Of a stretch of 64,000 nt of DNA, positions 45,505-56,559 are shown one piece after another; positions within the stretch are counted from its first letter, which is position 1, and every line of letters begins with the position of its first letter. The position numbers and the translations under genes are program-made. The DNA is from Miscanthus floridulus. Taxonomy: Eukaryota; Streptophyta; Magnoliopsida; Poales; Poaceae. The stretch spans positions 71,207,533-71,271,532 of the forward strand of contig NC_089584.1 in the NCBI RefSeq assembly GCF_019320115.1, written 5' to 3'. The notes under the pieces are model-generated. The model was not told the DNA's origin, searched no databases, and saw nothing but the letters and a program-made list of their open reading frames with translations.

Positions 45505-46974
45505 TGAAAGCATCTAGGCCCCTAGTTGGGTTTCGGTGATTAATGACAATACATGATTACTGTGACTAATGTGTGTTTTGTACAGGCAATTAAGTTAGGT
45601 CACGGTAATGGAGATCGATTGGGCTATCATTGGGGTCATGCCCCTATGATGGAAATCATTTGGATTTTCAAAGGATGGACGACAAGGTTAAGCATGGACT
45701 GGTTCTAAGTATCGATTGGAGTTGAAGAGACACTTAGAGTAGTTTAGGACTTTATTTTTCCTTTGACCGTACTATTAAGGAGGGTATGGACGGGTAGCTT
45801 GACCTAGGTGAGTCTAGTGAGTTAGGTGTGGTGCACACTTGCTAAACCTAGCACTAGGTAGCTCCTAAAAAGCCCTTAGATCCATTGGAGCAAACTTCAT
45901 TCACATATGATCGAGAGTTGGAAGTGAATAGAGGGTCAAATACTGACCGAACGTTGGCTTCGGTGTGACCGGACGCTGGCGCAGAGTCCGGTCAGTTCAT
46001 TTGATCAAGGTGAAGTCGTCTGGAAGTAACCGGATGTTGAGAGGTGAAGTGACCGGACGCTGAGTCCCAGCGTCCGGTCAGTAAGGTTCTAGAGAGAGAA
46101 AATCACGACCGGACGCGTCCGATCAGTGTTGACCGGACGCTGTCCAGCGTCCGGTCATATTTTAAACACTGGAGTTCAGGGAGAACTGACTGGAGTGTCC
46201 GGTCAACATGACCGGAGCGTCTGGTCACCCCGCAGAAGCACATAACGGTTCATTTTTCAGTCATGGTTATAAATACTTCCTCCATTCGCGTGTGGGGGTA
46301 CTTTTGCTCATTCCAACCGCTGAGAAACACCTTTGAGAGTGCCAAGAAGAGCAAGGTCCTAGTGAGGTGATTGAAATTTGAGAATCCCAAAGAAAGCCCT
46401 CATTAGTGAGATCAAGAGTAGCAAAGTGTGCATCCACCCTTCTCATTAGGCTTGTAGTGGTCAAGTGAGAGTTCGTGCTTGTTACTCTTGGTGATCGTCA
46501 TCACCTAGACAGTTTGGTGGTGATTGGGAGTTTGGTGATCATCCAGCAGAGCTTGTGGATGACCCAACTCAAGTTGTGAGCGGTTGTGGGTGATTCACTG
46601 CGATGGAGTGTCGAAGAATCAACCCGTAGAGAGCACTTGATCCTTCCGCGGATCAAGGGGGAGCTACACCCTTGCACGGGTGCTCCAACAAGAACTAATG
46701 GGGAGTGACGACTCTCCGATACCTCGGCAAAATATCGCTGCGTTCCTGCTTCTCTATTTACTTTGAGCAATTCAATTCTTGTTATTTACATTCATAGAAT
46801 TATCATGCTAGAGTAGAATTGGGACATAGGTTGCTAAACTTTTGTGCGGTAGATCAATAGATACACTTTCTAGGCACAAGGGGTTAATTGGGCTAACCAT
46901 ATGACTTAATTATTGCAAAAAAATTCAGAATTAGCCCAATTCACTCCCCTCTCTTGGGCATCTTGATCCTTTCT
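45505..46974 (+). mobile_element. Sirevirus LTR C
   Basis: 1470 bp, ends gatcctttct (final CA changed to CT). Array 45950-46228, TATA 46268. Followed by gattt (46975-46979), paired with gattc at 12114. Confidence 0.85.
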
Positions 46975-46979
46975 GATTT

Positions 46980-47703
46980 CCCTAAGGATTTAAGTGAAAG
47001 GAGAGTGGATTGAGTGAGAGAATCATATCGGCAAGCTTGAGCACTTAATTTCTTCGTCAAGCCAGTTGGATTTGCGTCTATTACTCTTGGGGCTTTGCCC
47101 CTAGCTGGCTAGGCGTCGCCCAAGAGCTTCCATCTTGTGGAAGAGCCTTGGGAAGTTTGTATTATCCTTGATTTCTTAAAGAAAAGCTCAAGTGACCTCT
47201 GTGGTTTCCTTGAGAGAGGCAAGGAAGTGAAATAGATTCCGACCTTTGTGGTCACCTCTACAACGAGGACGTAGGAGCTCCTTTGTGGGGTCGTGGAATC
47301 TCGGGATAAATCATTGTGTCCCGCGTGTTTGTTGTTGTTTAGATTTGTGCTATCATATTTGTTCTTGTTGGTTTCTCTTTCTTCCCAAAGCTCCTCTTAG
47401 GGTTTGGACTCGATCTACGGAGTGGTGACCTTTCAGCGTCAAAGGAGCAGCCCCAACGTTTCACCTTACCACTAGGAAGTGGGGTTGTAAGAAATCTCGT
47501 ACTCAAAGATCATTTTAGCACTTGTAATAGTTTCCCTGTATAGTCAGAACTTCCGACTGTTTGTGTCGGAACTTCCGGTTGCCGGAAGTTCTAGCCCAAA
47601 CTATCGGAACTTTCAACTATTGCTGACATTTGACTTTGAGTTTGTCTAGAAATTTTTAGATACACCTATTCACCTCTCTCTAGGCATTGTTTAAATCCTT
47701 TTA
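46980..47703 (+). mobile_element. Solo Copia LTR ('family C'), right half
   Basis: Continues from 12118. Contains acttccgg/ccggaagt units (47535-47620) and ends ctaggcattgtttaaatcct plus ttta, then cctag (47704-47708). A few bases of the usual CTTTCA end have changed. Confidence 0.65.
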
Positions 47704-47775
47704 CCTAGTCTTCGAAGATTCTTATAGGAGTAGGATTTACGTACGTGCGTTGTGAGCGTCTGTGTTGTACTGTTA
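47704..47775 (+). mobile_element. SINE, 3' portion
   Basis: Continues the SINE from 11365 (tcttcgaagattcttatagg, then gtgcgttgtgagcgtctgtg). The 3' end is set only approximately. Confidence 0.5.
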
Positions 47776-47814
47776 TTATTACGTAATGACAGGTCAAGCG
47801 TAACCCTCCCAGTT

Positions 47815-48235
47815 GTCCACGAGTGAAGCCTTCCAGTGTCAAGTTGCACCTGTAACACGACCGACTAACGTGCGGGATCCCTTCGCCAGGAGCCCTTCCA
47901 GCTGTCCATGAGTGTAGCCTCCCAGTCACCTGCAACACGACCGGAGGCGGTTGCTAACGTGCGGGATCTCTTTGCTAGGAGCCAGGTGGCTGCAGGACAT
48001 GATGTGCAACAGAAGGTACAAATTAAACCTGTGTTCAATAACGTTGATACCATAGGGGAAACCATGAAGATTGTCAGCACGGTGAGCCTCCTGAGCACTC
48101 CCTTTGTATAACTAGCGGAGCGTAGCAACACATAGGATGAACAACGGAAGGAGCGTGGCCCTGTACACTGCCGCAATGGAGTTGGCGGCCGCATTCTTTC
48201 CCTGGGGTCACTGGCCATCAAGATTTCGGCTGCTC
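47815..48235. repeat. Diverged segment, right member of the pair with 8160-8466
   Basis: Same ordered blocks as the left copy, with extra internal sequence (a second caacacgaccg block). It gives the uninterrupted site of the family B solo LTR (ggagttggcggccgc). Confidence 0.6.
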
Positions 48236-48869
48236 CTTCGTCGCCCTTTATGCGGCTGCAGGTAGCGACGGGAACGGGACGTGAGCCTAGTTCAGTAAAG
48301 GAGAAAAATCTATGATGGTGCATGGCATTTAAGGGCATCCATAGTAGTCCTATCAATCTCTTAATTGTTTGTCAGCGATCTTTGAGATGAATGCCTGTTC
48401 CCACAGCCTGTGGTTGCTGAGAGCAAACTTACCTTATTTGGGGCTTATTCGTGCATATCAATATACAGTAATGATAGGATGCGGGCATTCGTACCTCTAG
48501 ACATCCTGCACCCGCATGGCCGCACTCTGCTCGTTGCTTCAGAGTGCGTCCGCACTACGCCTCTATATCTCCAAAACAAACAAAAAAAAAAGACAGCGCC
48601 GCTGGCGGAGCTGCGCAAAGCCACTTGCCGCAGGCAGCGCTGGCGGCACCGGCTGCACCTGCACCCATCTCTGACTGCTCGTGTGCCCCGTCCTTGGCTA
48701 CTCTGCGCCCCATCCCTGGCTGCTCTGCGGTCTGCACCACCATCCCGCGCCGCGCCCCCGTCCACCTCGCCCATCATGGAAGGGGAGGCATGCGCCTGCG
48801 CGCGCCCCCATCAACCCGTCTGCAGGAAGGGGAGGCTTGCGCCCGCGCCTTGGTGTATGCTAGTCCGTT
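48236..48869. other. Unassigned, GC-rich end
   Basis: No intact gene. 48590-48860 is C-rich and low in complexity on the plus strand. Confidence 0.4.
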
Positions 48870-49330
48870 GACGTCTCTCTGGCTAGCTCATGTTGCAAGA
48901 GTATGTTTCAAGTGTTTTAGAGGTATGTTGCAAGAGTGTTGTATATCAATATTACAAAAGTAGATCGGGATATTGCACATGTTGTAATGGCTATACACGT
49001 ATGTTTCAAGTGTATGTTCCAAATGTTTCATTTGGTCCAGACTTATGTTGCAAGTGTTTTATCTGGATGTTGTAAAAGTAGATCTGGATGTTGCATATAC
49101 ATGCATATTGCAAACATATGTTTTAAGTGTCTCTAGGTGTTTTGTGCGTATGTTTGCAAGTGCTTCGTCTGAATGTTGCATATGTTTGCAATGGTTTTTA
49201 GATTTTTTTTAGGCATTTTTGCAAGTGTTTCATACGCTTGTTTCAAATGTTTCATCTGTCTTTTTATATGTTGCAACTATTGTATCTAGATGTTTTAAAA
49301 AGTAGATTGAATGTTGCACATGGGATGCGT
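48870..49330 (+). repeat. Degenerate short-unit repeat (atgttgcaagtgtttcat type)
   Basis: Units atgttgcaag, gtttcaagtgt, gtagatc(t/g)gga-gttgca recur about ten times with variable spacing. Looks like the body of a dispersed grass repeat, class unknown. Confidence 0.6.
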
Positions 49331-49984
49331 GTCGTAAGCGGCTGGTGGCGCGGACGACGTCTAGAGCAGCGTGTGCAACATCTGAGATGGCGTGGGCCCA
49401 CCGCCGGTGCGCTCGCTCCCTCGCTAGCAAGTCCGATATACCTGTTCCCACCATATGTGGCTGTGGGTGCTCGGCGTGTCGCTCACAGGCTACTCTAGCG
49501 TTTTGTATGTGAACACGTGGCACATCTTACATTCAGTAAGCCCTGTAACAACCGGCATGCATGTATGTGCTTCCCTGATCACCCGATCAGCAAATCAACA
49601 CAATTATTACAGAAAAAAACAGCTACAGGGCGTGGGCGATTGGCATGGATAGCCGGTGTGGAGAATGTTATGTACTTATGTAGTAGGACACTAGGACATG
49701 ATGGAATGCTGCTCAGTTTCCTATTTTTCATTGTTTTACGATTTGTGGGCATATGAAGATTTGCACGCTGGATCGACGGTGGTAAATACGAGCTTTGATT
49801 ATGCTGGTAGCCGTTTTTTGCCCTTCATCTTAGATTCTAGGCACTTATCAGTTATCACCATCGTGTGATCCTGTGTTTCGCGAGCCAAATGATTCCCTCT
49901 TGAATCTTGACTGTTATAACTGAACAACATAATTGTTTATGTCGTTCCACTTTATCAATTATCATAGCATCTTCTTTCGCTGTC

Positions 49985-50306
49985 AGCTACTTCCCAAAAA
50001 TTTTCAACCCAAACTATCACATCGAATATATTAAATATAAACGAAAAAAAAACTAATTGCACAGTTTGGTTGGAAATCGCGAGACAAATGTTTTAAAACT
50101 AATTAGTCCATGATCAGCCATTAGTGCTACAGTAACTAACATGCGCTAATGATGGATTACTTAGGCTTAATAAATTCGTCTCGCAGTTTCCAGGCAAGCT
50201 ATGTAATTAGTTTTTTTTTATTAGTATCCGAAACCCCCTTCCGACATCCCCGAAACATCCGATGTGACATTCAAAAATTTTCATTTCGCAAACTAAACGC
50301 AGCCTT
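49985..50306. mobile_element. MITE-like element (PIF/Harbinger or similar)
   Basis: Inverted sub-terminal sequences: cccaaaaattttcaaccc...cacatcg on the left and cgatgtgacattcaaaaatt on the right, with an inner taattagt(c/t) pair. The right end cgcagcc/tta looks terminal; the left end is eroded. This sequence type is very common in grasses, from memory. Confidence 0.55.
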
Positions 50307-51476
50307 AGTAAATCGACTCAGTTACATGAATCTGTCCTCAACTCATCAATGAAAAGGAAACACTGGCGGAATAATAAGTGAGCGAAAATTAGTTGTGTAG
50401 TCTGGAAAGATCCGAGAAACGTTAAATACTACATAAAAGATCTCATCTTCGTAATTACCACTGAAATAATGAACTCTTGGATCGATCGGCGAACGAGGCC
50501 GCCTGGACTGCCACGGGGATCAGCCAGAGGCGAGTGGTGAAGGCGTGAGGCAGCGCGTGCAACCCGGACTGCTGCTAGCTGTTGTGGTAGGCCGAGAAGG
50601 ACGAGTGGACGACGACAGCAGGAGCGGCTGCTGCCTCACCGGCGGCAAGCCGGCAACTGCTGCTACTGCTAGTGAGTGCCTCACCGGCGTGGGCGTCGGT
50701 TGCTGCAGCTGGAACCCACGCTCATGCAGTCTCCTCTTTGCTAGCGAATAGCTATCTCGGCGAAAAACTTCTTTCTTTTGGGATTTTTTCTAATACAGAG
50801 AAAAACTCTGTTTCTAGACACCGTGGTAGCTACTTGGTCACTATGATTTTTCAGACAGGACCTATGTTAAGGCTTCTCTGAAACTGCATCGTTTCGCATC
50901 GCCAAGGGGCCGATCTAGGGTACCTCGTTGACAATCTTTTTTTTTTTTTTTTTGCTACTGTCGACGATGTCACACTATACTGTTAACCCCCCCTCTCTTT
51001 GTCTCCTGCTAAGTGCCAACAAAATCGCCTCGAATTACAACTATGCGAACAGGCAGTGCTATAATCACCCATCAACTGAAAAGAACATTTCGGCTCACAC
51101 TTCGCATCCTCTAATTAACAATTCGGAGTGTTCTCTAGACTCAAAGCAAATAGTTCAAGGGTTCCCACTCTATTTCGATCTTTTACCCGTCCAAACAAAC
51201 TGTAATTCAACCAGAGAGGGTTCAACCAAAAGTGTAAACAAACAAGATAGGAACCGTCAAATCAACTAGGCAGCCTCGCAAGTCCCAGAACGCTAACTAC
51301 CTCGCTTGCCTAAACATTAGCTCCGTCCTAGCCTACACCTGTAACAATCCATGGAGCAAAGATGGGAGCCTAGAACTTTTATTGGAAAAAACTAAGGACC
51401 CCAACTTTACAGAAGAGGGACCTTCATAATTCATATAGATCCTAATGATACCGTTAGATCCATCTCTGCCTGAAAT
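50307..51476. other. Intergenic DNA downstream of the EF-Ts gene
   Basis: No supported gene. A T17 run lies at 50937-50953. The part next to 51477 should be the EF-Ts 3' UTR; no clear poly-A signal was fixed. Confidence 0.4.
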
Positions 51477-54400
51477 CTACATAGCACCGCCAGCAGCAAC
51501 CTCTGAATCATCAGCGGCTTCAGTTCTGCCAAAGCAAGAAACATGTGGTCATCATTCATCAACAGCCAGTCCGCAAACAAAAACCCACTTGTCGATGGAG
51601 ATGACATGGGATGGGACAAATATATTGTACCTCTCCATCCCTTCTCCAACCTCCATTCTGATGAAGTTACCGATTGTTACTTTAGAACCGACCTCTTTCG
51701 ACAAGTCATTCAGCACGGTCTGAAACGAATGACACCAGGAACTAAAGCTATCAGAGACAAACAATCCAGACAGTAACATAATCAAGAAGTACAAAACCCT
51801 ATCGACTTACCTTAACGTTTGTGTTGTCATTTAAAACATATTTTTGCTCCATGAGCACAACTTCTTCAAAGTACTTCCTCAATCGGCCTTCCACCATTTT
51901 ATCCATAGCCATTTGGGATTTCCCTGAGCTTTCGGCCTACAATGTCACACGGCGTCATCTCATCTCATTTCTGAAGCAACTTGACACAAACAAAGTGACC
52001 ATATGAAGGACTGACCGTATCACACATATGAGTATGTGATACAGCGCTAATAAAGCGTGGCATGGCATAGTCGTGGAAGTAAACTAAACACAGCCAAATA
52101 TGCCTAACTTGAGTATGGCATAAGTCCTGTTATGAACCAAACATGCTGGAGGAAGTGTGGTATCAACCTGTGTTCGAAGTATTTCACGCTCATTTTCTAA
52201 AGCAGAAGCAGAAACCAGTTCTTTTGATAAGAATAATGGCTTTGTTGCAACAATCTGCATCGCAATAGATGACCCAACACTTTTGACAGCATCAAGGAGA
52301 GTACTGCTATCTTCTGCTTCTAGTGTGACCAATCCAGCAATACGACCCATACCTGAAGCAAAGAAAAAAAAAAGAATGCTCAGGAGTTAAGTGAAAGAAA
52401 AAGGGGCCCTTATTTTTAGCAAAGTATCAAAACAACCAAAAAGAGCCTGCAAACTAGGAGAGTTTTCAAATTACTACCACAAGTCAGCTCAGCAGAACAA
52501 ACAACAATTAGGACCAAACTAACATGCTCAATTATTGTACTTCAGGAGTACCCAAACAAGCATTATCCACTCAGATGAAATTTCATTTTCCTCCTTTCTA
52601 AAAGATCGTAGTATTAGTGGAACATTTAAGACAATAGTTGTGTTCAAATTCTAATTTATCAATAGGCTATTTATCATGAGTGTACATGCATGGCTGCATT
52701 ATCATCAAAATCAAAGAAATTGCATCCGTATACCAGTAAAAGTGTAAAACAGGAAAATAATTTAAATTCATCAGTGACAAACCTAAGAAAATAGATTATT
52801 TACTAGAATTAGCGTGAATACACACAAACATACTGTGGTTTCTAGTTGTCAAAAAGTTTTAGAATGGTGAAGAGATTAGAAAAGGTGAGAAGCAGGTAAT
52901 GATGCCCCCTAGTCAGTAGGAAACTGCTTAGTCATATTAATGGTTAATCTAATTTAGTCTTGGGGGGGGGGGGGGGGGGGGGGGGGGTGGCAGGAGGGGT
53001 GATAAAGTAAAATCTGAAGGATAAAGAATACACATTCTTGAAAAAAAAACTGAGATTCCATCACCTGGCTGGGGACAGGTATGCATATAAGATGAAACAA
53101 CACCATGTAGAGTTGTGGACAGCATGAAGCCTCTTCTGAGTTTCACATTCTCCCCAACCATTGCAGCAACTTCTGTAACAGCACTTTGGACAGTTGTTTC
53201 CCCGCTAAGCATCGGATGATCAAGATTGATAGACATGTTCTGCAAGGTTGGAGAAATGTATGGTTTCTTAGAAATGACTGAAACCAGGGATAATATATGA
53301 TATAAAGCAGCATTATATTTGTGTATAAAATCATGAATTTGGGAATACGCCACATAGGGATAATGGCATACCTCTAAAAGTTCAGGACCAAAAGGCATGA
53401 ACAATTCACCGGGACCCTGAGAAGATAAAGCCATCTTTGCCAATGATGAAGCCTGCATGGTGACAAAATAGAAAAATATTTAAAACAAAGCCACAGATCT
53501 ATATAAATAACTCAAAGCATGCAATTGCTACATAACTGATATATCTGCAACTTGATCAACAGATGAGTGGAAAATATCCTTTACATGCATGACTAACATT
53601 GTTTACATAATATGCCTACACCTGCAAATATGCATATAGTTCTTGGCACGTAAATATGCCATCTACCTTTGTATTTCACAACCACTAAAAGAGATATTGG
53701 CATTTACTTTTCAAGTGATGAACAAATGATTCAGTGTTGCTTTTTTTCTCGAACGCACAAGAGAGATGTGTATCATTAATATTATAAGAAGAAAAAAGGG
53801 GAAGAGCCCTTACAAACACACACACACCAATACCACAAAAACCATGCTACTAACAAATGTAAGTATCCAATTACTATGTACTCGTCTTGAAGAAATGAAT
53901 TTAAAAACCCTTGCATCTAAATTGTTAATGTCGTTCCGTATGTAACTTGCATTTTATGTGTGAAAGGTTTAAGAAGAGATCAACAAAACAGCTAATTAAG
54001 ATAAAATTGTTACTGGGGAATGAAACCAACCAGGTACTGGAAAACATCATTTCTTGCTACGAAATCAGTTTCACAGTTAAGCTCAACTACAGCAGCCCTT
54101 TTGTCATCTTGTGCAATAGCTAGCAAACCTTCAGCAGCAGTGCGTGAAGACTTTTTGGCAGCAAGAGCAACACCTCTCTTCCTTAGGTCCTTCTGCGCAG
54201 CCTCTGAAAGAAATTAACAAACTCAAATAGGAAAAGTGAACTAAACAAATAAGTCAACTAAATCATGGCACGGCATGGAGCTAGAAGAGCTAACCAATAT
54301 CCCAGTTGCAGGCAACTAGGGAGGCCTTGACATCTTTGATTGGAGCACTCGTTCTTTGCCTGAGTTGCTTAATAAGGTTCATTTGCTCTGAAGAAGACAC

Positions 54401-54559
54401 CTCAGAGCTGAATCTCCTAAAAAACACGCCATCTTGGGGAACATGAGTGCTCAATTGATGAGTCTGGAATGCTGAAGACGAGTATGCCCGAGCAGTTTGC
54501 TGCTGAGCACGAAAGAGGAGCCCTAGTATGGACTTCTTAGCACCTTGACCACAGGCCAT
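51477..54559 (-). CDS. Mitochondrial translation elongation factor Ts (EF-Ts), 8 coding exons
   Basis: EF-Ts recharges EF-Tu by exchanging GDP for GTP during organelle protein synthesis. Exons read by eye (minus): 54559-54295, 54203-54031, 53452-53372, 53239-53065, 52352-52168, 51936-51811, 51719-51631, 51525-51477. All introns have GT...AG ends, and the lengths sum to 1143 nt, giving 380 residues plus TAG. Residues 1-55 are Arg/Ser/Gln-rich without acidic bias, a likely mitochondrial presequence. The first EF-Ts signature ([16 protein letters not shown]) is near 66-81, the second ([11 protein letters not shown]) at 129-139. The C-terminal part keeps [18 protein letters not shown] and [11 protein letters not shown]. 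Start: ATG at 54559 is the first in frame after a splice acceptor at 54620; an upstream in-frame TAA closes the frame. Length fits plant mitochondrial EF-Ts. No stop or frameshift: probably functional. Confidence 0.93.
52962..52987 (+). repeat. G26 homopolymer in an EF-Ts intron
   Basis: Twenty-six consecutive G on the plus strand (C on the coding strand), in the intron between 53065 and 52352. Confidence 0.95.
53735..53860 (-). repeat. LINE 3'-end-like fragment in an EF-Ts intron
   Basis: On the minus strand: cttcttataatattaatgat...ctctcttgtgcgttcgagaa followed by A-run. This resembles the 3' end and poly-A of common grass LINEs (from memory). It lies in the intron between 54031 and 53452. 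Confidence 0.5.
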
Positions 54560-54619
54560 TCTCACAGAATATACTGCACCCCCTGACGGCGTATGCGTGC
54601 CAATGACCTTTTTTTCAGC

Positions 54620-55050
54620 CTAAGAAACAATATATGAACATCACAACAGTGCATTTTCCTTTGAGATTAAATCTTTTTTTGAACGTAAACTTTGAGATAA
54701 AATTTATTTTACTCTTTTCACAGTCCTGTTAATTATCACTCCAGCAGCCGATGCATTACATCAAAGCAATTAGACAATATCACACAGATCTAAAAATAAC
54801 AATTGCAGGTGGAGTGACTTTGGAATGGGAACAGAGTTCAGCGGGCACACACCAGGGACGGACCCAGTAAATAATTCACGTTGCAATTAGATCAGGTCCG
54901 ATTCCAAATAGCTTAGGTTCTGCTCAGTTTCGCACATCAGAAAGTGAAGAGAAGGGGCGTACCTGTTAGGTTCTCGTTGCCGGAGAAGGGGCCGACGAAG
55001 ACCTGGGCATCTGGCGTAGGGCGGCGGCGGCGGCGGTAGCCTTCGTGCCG
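54620..55050 (-). other. EF-Ts 5' UTR exon, first intron and possible uORF
   Basis: A donor gtacgc at 54962 and acceptor cttag ending at 54620 define a 343-bp intron in the 5' UTR. The upstream exon (from about 55050 to 54963) contains a GCC trinucleotide run (55020-55037) and a 14-codon ATG-to-TAA uORF (55010-54966) that ends just before the donor. The uORF could dampen translation; inference. Confidence 0.55.
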
Positions 55051-55139
55051 CTAATAGAGGGGACGCTTTGTGCGAGCGCCGAGCGTGCGCGTCCTAGGCC
55101 CGCTTGGGCGCCTGGGCCGCGCTTCTGCGCTTTCCCGTG

Positions 55140-55390
55140 CTTCGGCGAGCGAACGCGCTCAGCTCTGCTTCTGGGCCCACTTGGACCGCGCTTAGCTTCG
55201 CTTCTGAGCCCACTTCGGCTGCGCTTTTCCGTGCTTCTGCGAGCGAACGCGCTCAGCTCCGCTTTCTCAAAAACGATGAGAATGATACGGAAATAAATGA
55301 GAATGACAAAGAAATATGCGAAAACGTGCTCAGCTCCGCTTTCTCAAAACGATGAGAATGGTACGGAAATAAACGAGAATGATAATAAAG
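55140..55390 (+). repeat. Tandem duplications upstream of EF-Ts
   Basis: gcgagcgaacgcgctcagct occurs at about 55145 and 55239. gctcagctccgctttctcaa plus acgatgagaatg(a/g)tacgg occurs at about 55250 and 55327 (period about 77). They are GC-rich in the first part and AT-rich in the second. Confidence 0.7.
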
Positions 55391-55734
55391 AAATAGAAAA
55401 TAGGAATAAAATTAGTGGGTATAAGAGTTGAGTAGGTCTGTTCGCTGTAGCTATTGTTGTACCTGTTGCTACTGTTTACACAGTAGCCTGTGAGAGGCAG
55501 CTGCAGCAACGGTTTCCGAGCAGGCCCAAAACCATGGGCTTAGGATAAAGGATGTCATTTCCCACCACTACAACATGTTGATCTTTTGGTGTTAGATATG
55601 AAATATTTTTATATTATTAAATGGATAAGACCATTTAAGTTCAAGTAGAAAACATTCCATACTCACAAGAATAATGTTGTAGACCAAAATATGCCATAAA
55701 ACATCTCATGGAATATTAAAGAAACCTACGTAAG

Positions 55735-55860
55735 GGCCCGTTCTTTTACTAGGGAATGGAAGCCTGGAACGGTTCCGGATGGAATGGCAGGTTTATTTAT
55801 AGTAGAAATGATCATCTAAATTATTTCCAACCCTCAATCCCCCCTAAACGAATGAGGCCT
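55735..55860. mobile_element. Degenerate MITE-like element
   Basis: Left end taagggcccgttctttta and right end aaacgaatgaggccta are only partly complementary. Similar in type to the better preserved element at 56363. Confidence 0.35.
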
Positions 55861-56362
55861 AGTAGAGAAAATAAACAAGGAAAAAGAGAAGGCCACAACA
55901 ATAGAGAAGGCATGTTGCCGACAAAAATGTTTGACTAATCAGGTAAACATCGAGCTTCTTATACGGGTTCCAATGCATCCAGCAGCGCTCTATTCTTTTC
56001 AGTGGCATCCTTCCGCATTGGTGGCGAGTGGGGTGCCACAATCCCATTCATCATTTTTTATCTACATAGCCCAAAGCCCATAGCATTGGCAATGTCTCCA
56101 GCATAAATGCAAGGAGGATGTATAGCTGATATAGGATCTTTTGGAGCAGGATTTGATTCTGCAAGCGGTTCAGTACGAACGAAGAACTCGCTAATAGGAA
56201 ATAAGAGGAAAACAAAGTGATGCCAAGAGCTTCGTCAATCTGCTGTTCATCGATAGACGAAGCTCTCTCTTTTTCATGTCACGCCAGATGTAAAAAAATA
56301 TTAGTCCTTTTTCCTTCTCGTGAACCACGGGAGCGGCCAAATGGGTCAAGTGGCGCATCTAA

Positions 56363-56488
56363 GGGCCCGTTTGGTTACAATAGAAATAGCCTAGGAATTA
56401 ATCCCACTCATGAAGTATATACAATTTTAACTAGCATTCCCGCCAGAATTTTTTCCAGGTGGTCATTCCTGGTGTAACGAACGGGCCC
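56363..56488. mobile_element. Tourist-like MITE, TAA target duplication
   Basis: 126 bp. Terminal inverted repeats gggcccgtttggtta and taacgaacgggccc, flanked by taa on both sides (56360-56362, 56489-56491), as for PIF/Harbinger-type MITEs. Confidence 0.75.
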
Positions 56489-56559
56489 TAAAAATGTTGA
56501 CCCCTTAAAAGGACGCTTACTTTGCGAACGAAGTTCATGAAAAACACCATGATAAAACT

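Larger units (their letters stand above)
12119..46974 (+). mobile_element. Sirevirus-like Copia composite: LTR A, internal 1, LTR B, internal 2, LTR C
   Basis: Three direct LTRs (12119-13552, 36953-38408, 45505-46974) enclose two internal regions, both starting with the same initiator-Met-type PBS and gag. The outermost ends are flanked by gattc (12114-12118) and gattt (46975-46979), a single 5-bp target duplication. Sirevirus assignment rests on the long gag with a CCHC knuckle and coiled coil, Copia gene order, large LTRs and an extra gene after RNase H. Internal 1 is interrupted by the Tat Gypsy element, internal 2 by a solo LTR. Confidence 0.85.
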
